Shown piece after piece: positions 20,083-30,609 of a stretch of DNA of 64,000 nt (its first letter is position 1; every line of letters starts with the position of its first letter). The stretch spans positions 1-64,000 of the forward strand of contig JAJFJB010000249.1 of assembly GCA_021774435.1 (NCBI GenBank). The letters run 5' to 3'. The stretch comes from Alphaproteobacteria bacterium. Lineage in GTDB: Bacteria > Pseudomonadota > Alphaproteobacteria > UBA8366 > GCA-2717185. The notes below the pieces were generated by a model. The model saw only the letters and a list, made by a program, of their open reading frames with translations, was not told the origin of the DNA and made no database searches. A program made the translations under genes and the position numbers.

Positions 20083-21318
20083 TTGAGCGTCGAGAAAATC
20101 GCGCCGCAAGACTGGATGACGAATGCGCAGACGAGCGCGGTCATCGCTGCATTGCAGGCGGGCGGGTTTTCGGCGCGGTTTGTCGGCGGTTGCGTTCGTG
20201 ACACATTGCTTGGCCGCCCCATCCGGGACATCGATATTGCAACCGATGCGGCCCCGGACAGCATCGTAAATTGCCTTGAAAGCAGCAATTTGCGCGCTAT
20301 TCCAACTGGAATTGACCATGGTACGGTTACGGCTGTTTCCGGCGGATCCTCCTTCGAGATCACCACGCTGCGGCGGGACGTTGAGACCGACGGCCGACAC
20401 GCCAAGGTTGAATTTACCGATGACTGGGACGACGATGCGGCACGGCGCGATCTGACGATCAATGCGATCTCGCTGGAAATCGACGGGACATTGCACGATC
20501 CGTTCGGGGGACAGGCGGATTTGGTGGCGGGCCGAATTCGCTTTGTCGGCAATGCCGGGGACCGAATCGCCGAGGACGTGCTGCGGCTTTTACGATACTT
20601 CAGATTCTACGCCCATTATGGGTATCCGCCACCGGATGAAGAGGCGCTAGCGGCTTGCCGCTCGATGGCATCGTACTTACCGAGCCTTTCGGGAGAGCGT
20701 GTCAGGACAGAACTCGTGAAACTTCTTGAAGCCCCGGACCCTCTACCGACACTGAAGCTCATGCTGGGGACTCATGTCCTTGAACGAATTTTGCCGGAAG
20801 CAAGGGAACTTGAGTGTCTGTCGCGCTTGGTTGGTATTGAAGCGGCAAATAACATCGACATAGATCCGATACGCCGGCTGGGTGCGCTACTCAACGCTGA
20901 CAAACGTGGGTCTGAGGATGTTTCCGGTCGACTGCGACTGTCCAATGCGGAACGAAATTTTCTTTCGATGTTGGCGAAAGATGTGGATTCGATCCCGCAG
21001 AACGTGGTTGAACGCCGGCGTCTTGTCTATCGCCTCGGCGCGCCATCCGTCCGCGAACTCGTGCTCATTGGTTGGGCGCGTGACTCTCGAACAACACGAG
21101 ATGATGGTTGGCGCGATTTCCTTCATGAAATAGACGCGTGGTCGCCGAAAAAATTTCCCGTGACAGGAAGCGACGTTTTGGAACGTGGCGTTGACGCTGG
21201 GCCTGGTGTGGGTGACTTTCTGCGCATCGTCGAAATTTGGTGGGTGGATGGGAATTTTACCGCTAGCCGCAAGGAATGCTTGTCTCGTTTGGATCAAGAA
21301 ATCGGCAAATATCGTTAA
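20083..21318 (+). CDS. CCA tRNA nucleotidyltransferase / poly(A) polymerase family
   Basis: FVGGCVRDTLLGRPIRDIDIATDA..., RRDLTINAISLEIDG, RFVGNAGDRIAEDVLRLLRYFRF; TTG start at 20083 preferred because the ATG at 20002 overlaps the upstream gene by 77 nt. Confidence 0.9.
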   Translation: MSVEKIAPQDWMTNAQTSAVIAALQAGGFSARFVGGCVRDTLLGRPIRDIDIATDAAPDSIVNCLESSNLRAIPTGIDHGTVTAVSGGSSFEITTLRRDVETDGRHAKVEFTDDWDDDAARRDLTINAISLEIDGTLHDPFGGQADLVAGRIRFVGNAGDRIAEDVLRLLRYFRFYAHYGYPPPDEEALAACRSMASYLPSLSGERVRTELVKLLEAPDPLPTLKLMLGTHVLERILPEARELECLSRLVGIEAANNIDIDPIRRLGALLNADKRGSEDVSGRLRLSNAERNFLSMLAKDVDSIPQNVVERRRLVYRLGAPSVRELVLIGWARDSRTTRDDGWRDFLHEIDAWSPKKFPVTGSDVLERGVDAGPGVGDFLRIVEIWWVDGNFTASRKECLSRLDQEIGKYR

Positions 21319-21324
21319 GCGTGT

Positions 21325-22281
21325 CTATTGCTGTTGTTGTTCTTGTTGTTGGAACGGTTCCAGTTCGGGCTCAGGCGCGGGCGGCATTGGGCGCACAATA
21401 CGAAGAAAATCTTCGTGATGCGCCGGTGCTTCTGTCGGCAAAACCGTTACGGCTACGGCAAGTTCGCTGGCCGACCCTCCTTTAAAGGCGCCCCGTGTCG
21501 GCGAGACATCGGCGTAGTCACGGCCGACGGCGACGCGAATATGCCGTTCTTCGGCTATTGCATCGTTGGTTGGATCAAATCCTACCCAGCCGATATCCGG
21601 CAGGAAGGCTTCGGCCCAGGCGTGACTCGCGCCTTCCATGGACCGGTCGTGACTGTCCAGGCTGCGAAATACGTAACCGGACACGTAACGGCACGGGATG
21701 CCGCGGCGGCGGACAAGGGCAATCATGATATGGGCGAAATCTTGACAAACACCTTTCCCGTTGCGCAGCGCATCCGAAATGGGTGAGTCTACTTGCGTGG
21801 CTGCCGGGACATAGTCGAAATGCGAATATAGTGACGTATTCAAGGCCTTAAGCCAAGTTAGTGGATCCGCATTGGCCGGAAAGTTCAGCGATTCCTCGAA
21901 TTCGGACAACAACTCGCTGAATTGGATATAGTGGCTATCATGCAGCATATCCCAATGCTCGCCGCGTGTGGCGATGGCGTTCAGTGCATTCCAGGACTCG
22001 GTCAACATGGCGTCCGGTAGGGGCTCCGGATCAGCCATTTCGACCGTCGATTCCGCCGTAATTGTCAGTGCGTCATGTGCGCCGGGTACGTCGAAATGAT
22101 ATACGGCGTTGCCGAGATAGTCGGAATAGGCGAAGAGTTGCGCGTGCGGTTGTACCTGTACCTGGAACGTCTGCAGCCGCTGCCGCGCCTCCGTGCGGGG
22201 CTGCATGTATAGCGACATCACGCTCTCACGAACCGGCGCTGAATAGCGGAAGCGAGTGACATGGCGGATGGAATAGAACAT
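21325..22281 (-). CDS. Transglutaminase-like family protein
   Basis: GVCQDFAHIMIALVRRRGIPCRYVSGYV...SHAWAEAFLPDIGWVGFDPTND (Cys/His/Asp triad); C-terminal Q-rich tail. Confidence 0.93.
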   Translation of the reverse strand: MFYSIRHVTRFRYSAPVRESVMSLYMQPRTEARQRLQTFQVQVQPHAQLFAYSDYLGNAVYHFDVPGAHDALTITAESTVEMADPEPLPDAMLTESWNALNAIATRGEHWDMLHDSHYIQFSELLSEFEESLNFPANADPLTWLKALNTSLYSHFDYVPAATQVDSPISDALRNGKGVCQDFAHIMIALVRRRGIPCRYVSGYVFRSLDSHDRSMEGASHAWAEAFLPDIGWVGFDPTNDAIAEERHIRVAVGRDYADVSPTRGAFKGGSASELAVAVTVLPTEAPAHHEDFLRIVRPMPPAPEPELEPFQQQEQQQQ

Positions 22282-22304
22282 GGCGCGGCAGTCCGTTGTG
22301 CGGG

Positions 22305-23282
22305 TTATGCAATGTGGGCGTCGACGGGATAGGCGATGTAGGTCTCAAACACCGCATCGTGAATCTCGGCGCATTGCCTTTGGATGTCGGCAAAGTGCGC
22401 TTGGATGGAATCGGTCATTATTTCCTCGACTTGCCCGTAATCGAGGTAGGCGCGCAACCGCCCCGCGATCCGTTCAGCCTTACCATTTCGATGGACGTTG
22501 CTTTCAGGAGCGACCTTTTGCAGTTCCGTCTGTACCATATCCACGGCGAAGCGGATCGAGCGTGGAAATTCGGAATCAAAAACCAAAAATTCCGCGACAC
22601 GGCTCGGTCGGATGTCGGCGGTGTAAACTTTGCAGTATGCTTCGAATGCCGTGCACATCTTTAGCAGATTGTACCATTCGAACGGCGTATCAGCAGCTTT
22701 TGTCGTCGTTCCGGGGACACCGCCGAAATGGAATGCCAGCAGCGACGCGACGAGTTGCGCCCGTTCCATATACCGGCCAAGCTGGATGAAATGCCACCCC
22801 TCGCCATTGCTCATGGTCGAATCGGTGATCCCGTGAAACTGGTGCAGACCGTTGATGAGATCGACATAAAAGTCAGTCGACTGCGTGCGCCAAATCGATT
22901 CAAGAGATGTGGACCGGAGAGCCAGGTAAAGCCGATTCAGTTGTTCCCACATTTCCGTACTTGTCTGTTCGCGAACCTGTCGGGCATTTTCGCGCGCGGA
23001 ATAAAGTGAATTGGCGATAGAGGGCGGTCGCTGCATTTCGAACGTCAGCGCGCCGGTGATACGGTAGGGCAGACTGCGACCGACCCGATAGGCGGAATGT
23101 TTGCTGCCTGGCGGCGATGCGCGCAGGCTGGCCAAAACCCGTGCCCAGGATGGGTCGTTATCCTGTGGTTCGTGATCCAGGAGCGCGCTGTATTGCACGC
23201 TCATCAGGCGTGCTATGTGCTCGGCACGTTCAAGATAACGGCTCATCCAATACAAGCTGTCCGCAACGCGGGAGAGCATCAT
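22305..23282 (-). CDS. Alpha-E domain-containing protein
   Basis: MLSRVADSLYWMSRYLERAEHIARL N-terminal signature. Confidence 0.93.
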   Translation of the reverse strand: MMLSRVADSLYWMSRYLERAEHIARLMSVQYSALLDHEPQDNDPSWARVLASLRASPPGSKHSAYRVGRSLPYRITGALTFEMQRPPSIANSLYSARENARQVREQTSTEMWEQLNRLYLALRSTSLESIWRTQSTDFYVDLINGLHQFHGITDSTMSNGEGWHFIQLGRYMERAQLVASLLAFHFGGVPGTTTKAADTPFEWYNLLKMCTAFEAYCKVYTADIRPSRVAEFLVFDSEFPRSIRFAVDMVQTELQKVAPESNVHRNGKAERIAGRLRAYLDYGQVEEIMTDSIQAHFADIQRQCAEIHDAVFETYIAYPVDAHIA

Positions 23283-23295
23283 GACCGCGATCCTT

Positions 23296-24780
23296 TCACT
23301 CGTTAAGGACCCAGGTGTCTTTTGAGCCGCCGCCTTGCGAAGAATTCACCACAAGGCTTCCCCGTTTCAAGGCAACCCTTGTGAGACCGCCAGGGACAAT
23401 CGTCGTCTTTTCACCTTGCAGAATAAAGGGACGAAGATCGACATGGCGGCCTTCAATCTGGCGCTCGACGAAACAGGGCGCCCGCGATAGGGCCAATGTT
23501 GGTTGGGCAATATAGTTGTCCGGATCCGCAATAAGGCGTTCACGGAACGCCGCGATTTCATCCTTCGCCGCATGCGGACCGACTAGCATGCCATAACCGC
23601 CGGACTCGCCAACCGCTTTCACGACAAGTTTTTCCAGATTATCGAGAGCGAATTTCAGGCTGTCAGGTTCTCGGCAAAGATAGGTTTCGACATTGGGCAG
23701 GATCGGCTCTGCGTCGAGGTAGTATTTGATGATCCGAGGGACATAGGCATAGACGGCCTTATCGTCCGCAATCCCTGTCCCGAGCGCATTGGCGATTGCC
23801 ACATTTCCGGCGCGGAACGCGTTGAAGAGGCCTGAAACACCAAGCGTGGAATCCGGACGAAAGGTGATCGGATCGATAAAATCGTCATCCAGGCGTCGGT
23901 AAATTACATCCACGCGCCGCAAGCCACTGGTCGTGCGCATAAAAACCGTGTTGTTGTGCACGACGAGATCGCGGCCTTCGACGAGTTCAATACCCATTCG
24001 CCGGGCAAGGAACGTGTGCTCGAAATACGCGGAATTGAAGACCCCAGGTGTCAGCAGAACGATACGCGGGTCGGACTGATGTCCGGGTGCCAGGGACCGC
24101 AACGTTGACAACAGGGATTCGCAATAATCCTCGATGCGACGCACATTGTAACCGCGGTAAAGTGTCGGAAAGGCGCGCCGGATGATCTCTCTGTTGGTCA
24201 GCATATAGGACACGCCCGACGGAACTCGGAGGTTGTCCTCTAAAACCGCGAATTCTCCATTTTCCGTTCGGACCAGATCGCTTCCACAAATCGAAACGTA
24301 GGCATCACGGGGTACCTGGACGCCGCGCATCTCGCGGCGGTATTGCCGGCAGCTATAGACCAAATCGCGTGGTACGACCCCGTCGGACAGGATCGCTCCG
24401 TCGTTATAGATATCCTTGAGGAACAGGTTGAGCGCATCGACACGCTGTTTCAGTCCCGCTTCGATCGTTGCCCATTCCGAGGCAGTCAGAATTCGCGGTA
24501 GGCAATCCGTCGGAAAGATTTGCTCCGTTGAATCCGAAGCGCCGTAGACCGTAAAGGTGATGCCCTGATGCAGGAAAGCGCGGTCAACCGCCTGTTGCCG
24601 CCGGATCATCTCCTCGGAGCCTAACGCCTCAAGCCTTGCCTGCAATGCGCGATAGTGCAGCCGTGATACCCCGCCCGCGTTGAACATTTCGTCATACGCG
24701 TTATCGAGAACGTAGTTTTTGTATGACTCGCCGCTGGGTCGTTGTAGGTCGGGGCCCGATCCTGAGTTCCGATTATCCAT
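23296..24780 (-). CDS. Circularly permuted type 2 ATP-grasp protein
   Basis: [18 protein letters not shown]..., [47 protein letters not shown]. Confidence 0.93.
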   Translation of the reverse strand: MDNRNSGSGPDLQRPSGESYKNYVLDNAYDEMFNAGGVSRLHYRALQARLEALGSEEMIRRQQAVDRAFLHQGITFTVYGASDSTEQIFPTDCLPRILTASEWATIEAGLKQRVDALNLFLKDIYNDGAILSDGVVPRDLVYSCRQYRREMRGVQVPRDAYVSICGSDLVRTENGEFAVLEDNLRVPSGVSYMLTNREIIRRAFPTLYRGYNVRRIEDYCESLLSTLRSLAPGHQSDPRIVLLTPGVFNSAYFEHTFLARRMGIELVEGRDLVVHNNTVFMRTTSGLRRVDVIYRRLDDDFIDPITFRPDSTLGVSGLFNAFRAGNVAIANALGTGIADDKAVYAYVPRIIKYYLDAEPILPNVETYLCREPDSLKFALDNLEKLVVKAVGESGGYGMLVGPHAAKDEIAAFRERLIADPDNYIAQPTLALSRAPCFVERQIEGRHVDLRPFILQGEKTTIVPGGLTRVALKRGSLVVNSSQGGGSKDTWVLNE

Positions 24781-24842
24781 GGGACCGACTCAAGGGAGCC
24801 GGTCGATGCTTGTCAAGAGCTACATGCGCGGTCAGGCGGTGT

Positions 24843-26045
24843 TTACTTTTTGCACGCTTCAGGTAATGCCGGGTATTTCTTCAGTCCCGCGACATGACGT
24901 CTATGCGAATATTCGTTGTTCTCTTTAAAATCGAGACTGCCGGGACCAATGAATTTATTCCCATTGACCTTGAGAATTGTATTCTCCCGGTTGCGGGTAA
25001 CGATAAAGCGCCCGGCTGAATGGTCGTTAATTACCGTATTACCCTTGAAAATAAGCGTTTGTTCGGGGTTGCGATTTGGCGCTTTCCATGTCTCCATCGC
25101 AAACGCGACTATCCCGCGGTTCGCACTTTTGGGACCCTGTTGGATGACATTATTCAAAACTTCTGCGCGTCCGCCATTGGGTAAATCGAGTTCCCAGGAG
25201 CTGTCGCCTTCCATGCTTGCAATGACGTTGCATGAAATCACGTTGTGCTTCGCACGGCTCTTAACGCAATTGCCCTGATCGACACAGTGACTCACGTGGC
25301 TTCGACGCAATGTAAATTTATCGGCGGGACCGATATATACGGAATGTGCCTTGCCGGCACGCCCTATTCGCCTAAATTCACTGTCTTCGACAAGAATGAC
25401 ATCGCCGGGATGGCGCCCGCCGCCAAGGATACCTTCCTCGCCGTCGTGGAAATAGCTATTTCTGACTGTTAATCCTTTGCCTTGATGGCGAATACCCGCG
25501 CCATTCTTGTCCCTCACCTTCATACCGGAAAATTCAATATTCTCGATCGTCGTGTTTTCGCCATTGATAATCCAAAGCGCTTTGCCACCGCATGTTTCGT
25601 CCCGAATATGAGCACGGCCGCCAACACCTCGTATGGTCAGGTTGTTGGCTGTCCAGAGGGTACAATCGACATATTCGCCGGCGGCGATCTCAATGGTGTC
25701 ACCATCTTGCGCTTCTTTTGCCGCCATGCTTGGCCATTTCAATCGTTCTTTCGGGCCAACTCGTAGCGTTGTCGGCGGCCTTGCTATTTTTTGATTTCTT
25801 CGAGATTTCCGTTTTGATTGCTTTCGATTTTTTCGGGGAGGCTTTGCCCGCCCTTCAGGTAGGATTCTTAATCCCTTCAAATCCCCCTTTAAGATGACTT
25901 TCTGCTTATCCGTCCAAACCTCGACATCGGCGTTTACCGGAAATGTGAGCAAAAGACCGACTAGCGCGAAGCAAGTGTATTCGAGACATTTCTTAACACA
26001 GGATCGGGTGATAGGGGTCAAGTGTCCGGACATACGCATTGGCAT
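24843..26045 (-). CDS. Secreted right-handed parallel beta-helix repeat protein
   Basis: Signal peptide; repeated short beta-strand segments (NLTIRGVGGRAHIRD, NTTIENIEFSGMKVRDKNGAGIRHQGKGLTVRNSYFHDGEEGI). Confidence 0.8.
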   Translation of the reverse strand: MPMRMSGHLTPITRSCVKKCLEYTCFALVGLLLTFPVNADVEVWTDKQKVILKGDLKGLRILPEGRAKPPRKNRKQSKRKSRRNQKIARPPTTLRVGPKERLKWPSMAAKEAQDGDTIEIAAGEYVDCTLWTANNLTIRGVGGRAHIRDETCGGKALWIINGENTTIENIEFSGMKVRDKNGAGIRHQGKGLTVRNSYFHDGEEGILGGGRHPGDVILVEDSEFRRIGRAGKAHSVYIGPADKFTLRRSHVSHCVDQGNCVKSRAKHNVISCNVIASMEGDSSWELDLPNGGRAEVLNNVIQQGPKSANRGIVAFAMETWKAPNRNPEQTLIFKGNTVINDHSAGRFIVTRNRENTILKVNGNKFIGPGSLDFKENNEYSHRRHVAGLKKYPALPEACKK

Positions 26046-26207
26046 TTGCCGCTTCCCTTAAAAATCGGTTCGACTTCAATAAGTTCGTATTGTTAAACCG
26101 CGCAGGTTCAGTAGTCTATATGGTGTTGTTCCTACGCTATAAAAGGCGTCCATACTCTTCTTTAATGGCGTGTCCGGAACCGCGCGGTCCACACCGATCA
26201 GGAATTT

Positions 26208-29200
26208 CTATTCGGAGACATCCGCCAACGATGGTCGGGTGTGGGGTGTCGATTTTTCGAGGGCGCCGATGAAGAGCGCCAGCAGTGGTGGCACTACAGC
26301 GAGCGTCAGGATTGCGGATAGCGACAAACCTCCAACGACGACAGACCCTAATCCCCGGTAAAGCTCCGACCCGGCACCGGGAAACAAGACCAATGGCAGC
26401 ATTCCGCCAACACTTGTTAGCGTCGACATAAAAATAGGCCGAATGCGGTTTCGGGTTGCTTCGACCACGGCGTCCGTGTGCGCCATGCCTTCGATGCGAA
26501 TGTGGTGCAGCGTTTGATGCACGATCAGGATGGCATTGTTGACGACGATTCCGATCAAAATGACGAAGCCAAGCAAGGTCAGCATGTCGAGCTGCTGAAG
26601 CTGGAAATAATTCAGCAATTTTAATCCGAGCACGCCCCCGGCAGCGGCAATCGGCACAGATAGAATAATGATCAGAGGATAGAAAAAACTTTCGAAGAGG
26701 ACAGCCAATACCAAGAATACGATGGCAAATGCGAGAATGAGATCTAGTTGAAGTTCTTTGGCCGTCGCGGATAACGCATCTGCCGTGCCACCCAATTGCA
26801 ATCGAACGCCTTCCGGTAGTCCTTCGTTTTCCAGTTTGGCAATGACATCGTTACGCAGAATATTTAGCGCTGATTCGAGCGCCATGTCGGGTGGCGGCCG
26901 AATACGCAAGGCGACGGCCCGGCTGCCGTCTTCGTGCATAATTTGGGTTGGGCCGGCTATGAGCCTGACATCTGCTAGCGAAGAAACGGGGACGCTTTTG
27001 CCATCGCTGGTGATTACGGGAAGATTGGAAATATCCTGGGTTTCGCCGGTCTCTAACTTCTTTCCCGCGAGAATCAGGTCAATAAAACGCCCGTCGACCA
27101 GAATTTCGTCGACCCGGATGCCGTCATTATATGCATCGATTGTCAGTCCCAGGTCTCGGGCACTAAGACCGTTATCCGCAAGGCGCGCGGGATTTGGTTG
27201 AATGCGAACTTCCGGCGATCCAAATTCGAGGCGTGGTGTCGCGCTCACCTGCGCGCCATTTTTGCGCGGCAAAACGACTCGAACGCGATCCAAAGCGCGA
27301 TGGACGACCTCGAAAATCGTTTTCAACTCACCGCCATTGACGGTAAGCCGGATGGTTCTTGTTCCGCCATCGACGCGGAAAATCGCTGGCCGATAAGCCG
27401 TTGGGCGTACGCCGGGATAACCACGCGTCGCTTTCAGAATGAGCGGTATCAATTCTTTCGCCCGTACCGATTGGGCGCCGCGCGAAACGACAAGTATTCT
27501 GTCGGGCCTAATAATAAAGGTGAAATATTTAGTCATTAACGGGTCGCTTGGTTTTGAGGATTCTGTTTTGCGGGACTCCAAGTGTGGCAGTAGTTGTTTT
27601 TCCATAGCCAGGGACAATTCGTTGGCGGCGCTGAGATTATACCCGGGCGGCATCCGGGCGATGCCGACTACGAGGTTCCGGTCGCCCTCTGGCAGATATT
27701 CGAGCGGCGGTAGAAAAAACCACACAATGAATCCCGCCCCTGCAACGATCATGGTTATAAAGCTCAGTGCGCGGGGCCGGCTGCGCACGACAAATGCGGT
27801 GAAACTCACCGTAAAGCGGACAAACGACTGGGCTAATTCATCGATTATGGGCAGATAAATACGAGACGATACCTTGCTGTTACCGAGTAGTTTGTTTGCA
27901 AGCGCCGGGATTACCGTCACTGATACGAATAGCGAGAGGGTAACCGCAACGGAAATGGCGACGGCGATATCGCGGAAAATCTGGCCCACATCGAGGTCTG
28001 TAAACAGGATCGGTATAAAAACAAGAATTGTCGTCAGGGATGACACGAGGATCGCTCCCCAAACCTGCTGCGCCCCGAGATATGCTGCGCGCGGCGCTGA
28101 ATATCCCTGTTGTCGGAGGCGATAAATATTCTCAAGGACGATAATGGCTGCATCGACGACCATGCCCACGGCGAAGGCAATGCCGGCCAAAGAAACGACA
28201 TTGATGGATTGCCCGAAGGCGGCCATGGCGACAAATGACGCGATGACCGAAGTTGGAATAGCCAAGGCGACAATTAAAGTTGCGCGGCCCGAACGCAGAA
28301 AAAGCAAGAGAATGAAAACGGCAACGGCACCGCCGACCCAAATATTCTTGAGGACGAGATCAATCGCCGATTCGATGTAGAGGGTTTCGTCGTACATTTG
28401 TTCCAGGACGAGGCCCTGCTCTTTGATCGGGCCTTCTTGAAGCTCCGAAATTGCCCTTTTTACCTCGCGCATCGTCTCAATGACGTTTACGCCAACTTCA
28501 TTGCGAACACCGAAGTTGATAATGCGCCGACCGTTCATGCGCGCCCGAGAGTCGCGTTTGCGGTATTGGAAATCGACATCGGCGATATCATCGACCGTGA
28601 CTCGAGCAAGCCGTCCCGTAACGCTGTCGTGGGTGCTGCGGAGGACTATTTTTCGAACGTTTTCCGGTGTCGACAAACGCCAGTCGGTGCGAACGATATA
28701 ACGTCTCTTACCCTCCGCGATATCCCCAGTTGTCGCAGCGACATGGGCTGCCCTCAAACGGGTGAGTACGTCGGGTATCGTGAGTCCGAAGCGGGCCAGT
28801 CGATTGGGATCAAACGATATGCGCAGCTCCCGTATCCGCCCGCCACGCATCGAGACCGATTCGACACCGGTGATCCGTTCCAGCCTCTCCCGGACCACGT
28901 CGTTGGCAAAATCGCCATATTGTTCGATTGGTTGTGTGTTGCCTTCTCGTGGCCACATATAAATCCACGCGATACGATTCCCGCGCGGGTCGGCGGACCG
29001 ATAGGTTGGTGCGTCAGCCTCTTCCGGATATCCATTGACCCGGTCGAGCCGGTTGGCCACCAGGAGAAGGGCGTTGTTCATATTATGACCGACCGGGAAC
29101 TGCAGCTTTATACGGCCAACGCCCGGCAAAGAGTTGCTGACAATGCTTCTTAGCCCCGGTAGGCCTCGTAAAACCTCTTCTTGTTTGTTGATGATCTCGC

Positions 29201-29381
29201 GCTCTATTTCTTCGGGGGCGGCGCCACGCCATACCGTCCGAAGATTGATCGCCGGCTGTGCGATGCTGGGGGATAGCTGTATGGGAATTGTGGTCAGCGC
29301 GATTCCGCCGAACAACAAGACCAAAATCACGGCGGCAACGATGGCGATGGGTCGGTTGATCGAGTAGCGAATCAAGTCCAT
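26208..29381 (-). CDS. Efflux RND transporter permease subunit (HAE/AcrB type)
   Basis: 1057 aa; 12-TM architecture; FAVGMVVDAAIIVLENIYRLRQQG and GIVVNNAILIVHQTLHHIRIEGM motifs. Confidence 0.95.
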   Translation of the reverse strand: MDLIRYSINRPIAIVAAVILVLLFGGIALTTIPIQLSPSIAQPAINLRTVWRGAAPEEIEREIINKQEEVLRGLPGLRSIVSNSLPGVGRIKLQFPVGHNMNNALLLVANRLDRVNGYPEEADAPTYRSADPRGNRIAWIYMWPREGNTQPIEQYGDFANDVVRERLERITGVESVSMRGGRIRELRISFDPNRLARFGLTIPDVLTRLRAAHVAATTGDIAEGKRRYIVRTDWRLSTPENVRKIVLRSTHDSVTGRLARVTVDDIADVDFQYRKRDSRARMNGRRIINFGVRNEVGVNVIETMREVKRAISELQEGPIKEQGLVLEQMYDETLYIESAIDLVLKNIWVGGAVAVFILLLFLRSGRATLIVALAIPTSVIASFVAMAAFGQSINVVSLAGIAFAVGMVVDAAIIVLENIYRLRQQGYSAPRAAYLGAQQVWGAILVSSLTTILVFIPILFTDLDVGQIFRDIAVAISVAVTLSLFVSVTVIPALANKLLGNSKVSSRIYLPIIDELAQSFVRFTVSFTAFVVRSRPRALSFITMIVAGAGFIVWFFLPPLEYLPEGDRNLVVGIARMPPGYNLSAANELSLAMEKQLLPHLESRKTESSKPSDPLMTKYFTFIIRPDRILVVSRGAQSVRAKELIPLILKATRGYPGVRPTAYRPAIFRVDGGTRTIRLTVNGGELKTIFEVVHRALDRVRVVLPRKNGAQVSATPRLEFGSPEVRIQPNPARLADNGLSARDLGLTIDAYNDGIRVDEILVDGRFIDLILAGKKLETGETQDISNLPVITSDGKSVPVSSLADVRLIAGPTQIMHEDGSRAVALRIRPPPDMALESALNILRNDVIAKLENEGLPEGVRLQLGGTADALSATAKELQLDLILAFAIVFLVLAVLFESFFYPLIIILSVPIAAAGGVLGLKLLNYFQLQQLDMLTLLGFVILIGIVVNNAILIVHQTLHHIRIEGMAHTDAVVEATRNRIRPIFMSTLTSVGGMLPLVLFPGAGSELYRGLGSVVVGGLSLSAILTLAVVPPLLALFIGALEKSTPHTRPSLADVSE

Positions 29382-29439
29382 CGGGGCATTCTACCGCAGC
29401 AATGTCGACCTGTCGCTTGGTGTTGCGTCGACCCAGCCT

Positions 29440-30456
29440 TTAGAGCCCCTGACGGACCCGCGGAAACACTTCTTCGGCGATGATTTGCATCGTCTCCATG
29501 GAGCGGGAAACTTCGAGTCCCGGCCAATGCATACTCATGACGACATGGTTCATGCCGACCCGCTTGCTGAATTTTATCATCTGTTCGGCGACGTCGTCGG
29601 GGGATCCGATAAAAAACCGGTCCTTGAGCAACTCCTCGAAGGGTTGCCCCAGCTCATCTTTCGCATCCGGACGCGACCGTCCGAGGCCCCAGGCGTGGTA
29701 GGCCCGGTACTTCGTCATGATCGGTTCCTTGGCGACCCGATAGGCTTCCTCGCGGGTCGGCGCGACGAAGACTTCGCGACGGAACGGAAATTCTGCCGGG
29801 AATGGTTTCCCGGCGCTGTCCAAAGCGCGTTTGTAGGTTTCCACCTGACTGGCAACTTCATCTAGCCGGTCATTGGGCCCGACATAGAAGCAATCGCCCA
29901 TGCGGGCCGCACGCTCAATCACCGCATCGGCACTGCCGCCGATCCAGATTGGCGGATGCGGTTTCTGCACGGGTTTCGCTGAGCATGCGGCGTCATCAAG
30001 CTCAAAATGTGAGCCTTTCATCGTCACTGTATCTTCGGTCCACAGCCGCTTGATCGCAGTCAGGTTTTCTTCAAAGCGGCGTGCGCGGGCGCGTCTGGAA
30101 GTACCGAATGCCTTGAATTCCACGTCCCGATAACCGACGCCACATCCGAAGATGAGCTTGCCGTTCGTCATGATATCCAAGGTGCCGAGCTGTTCTGCCA
30201 CGTCGAGCGGTTTGTGCAGCGGCAGCAGAAGAACGCCAGTATTAAGGCGCAGACTCGGGGCTTCTGCGGCGATTCGGGCAAGAAACGGCACTTGTTGCAG
30301 ATCCTGCAATGGATGCGTGCTGTAATGAGACCCCTTAGTGATTGAATCATACCCAAGTTTCTCCGCGAGGCGGGCTTGTTCCAGCATTTCGCCGAACCGA
30401 TCGGCAACCGCGTCGTCTTGGGGAAACTGTCCCCGCATCATGATCCCAAACTGCAT
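29440..30456 (-). CDS. LLM-class (luciferase-like) flavin-dependent oxidoreductase
   Basis: FLARIAAEAPSLRLNTGVLLLPLHKPLDVAEQLGTLDIMTNGKLIFGCGVGYRDVEF. Confidence 0.93.
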   Translation of the reverse strand: MQFGIMMRGQFPQDDAVADRFGEMLEQARLAEKLGYDSITKGSHYSTHPLQDLQQVPFLARIAAEAPSLRLNTGVLLLPLHKPLDVAEQLGTLDIMTNGKLIFGCGVGYRDVEFKAFGTSRRARARRFEENLTAIKRLWTEDTVTMKGSHFELDDAACSAKPVQKPHPPIWIGGSADAVIERAARMGDCFYVGPNDRLDEVASQVETYKRALDSAGKPFPAEFPFRREVFVAPTREEAYRVAKEPIMTKYRAYHAWGLGRSRPDAKDELGQPFEELLKDRFFIGSPDDVAEQMIKFSKRVGMNHVVMSMHWPGLEVSRSMETMQIIAEEVFPRVRQGL

Positions 30457-30609
30457 ATCGACCCCCTAAATCCGGCTATGACCGAATGATAAGCGAATTG
30501 CCATTGGAACAACCAATTTTTCATGGCAGTACGATATTTGTGAGAGGGCTGGTGCACGGCTCGCCCTCTGTTAATCTAGCGGCAAATTTCCAGACATTGG
30601 GGTGACGAT

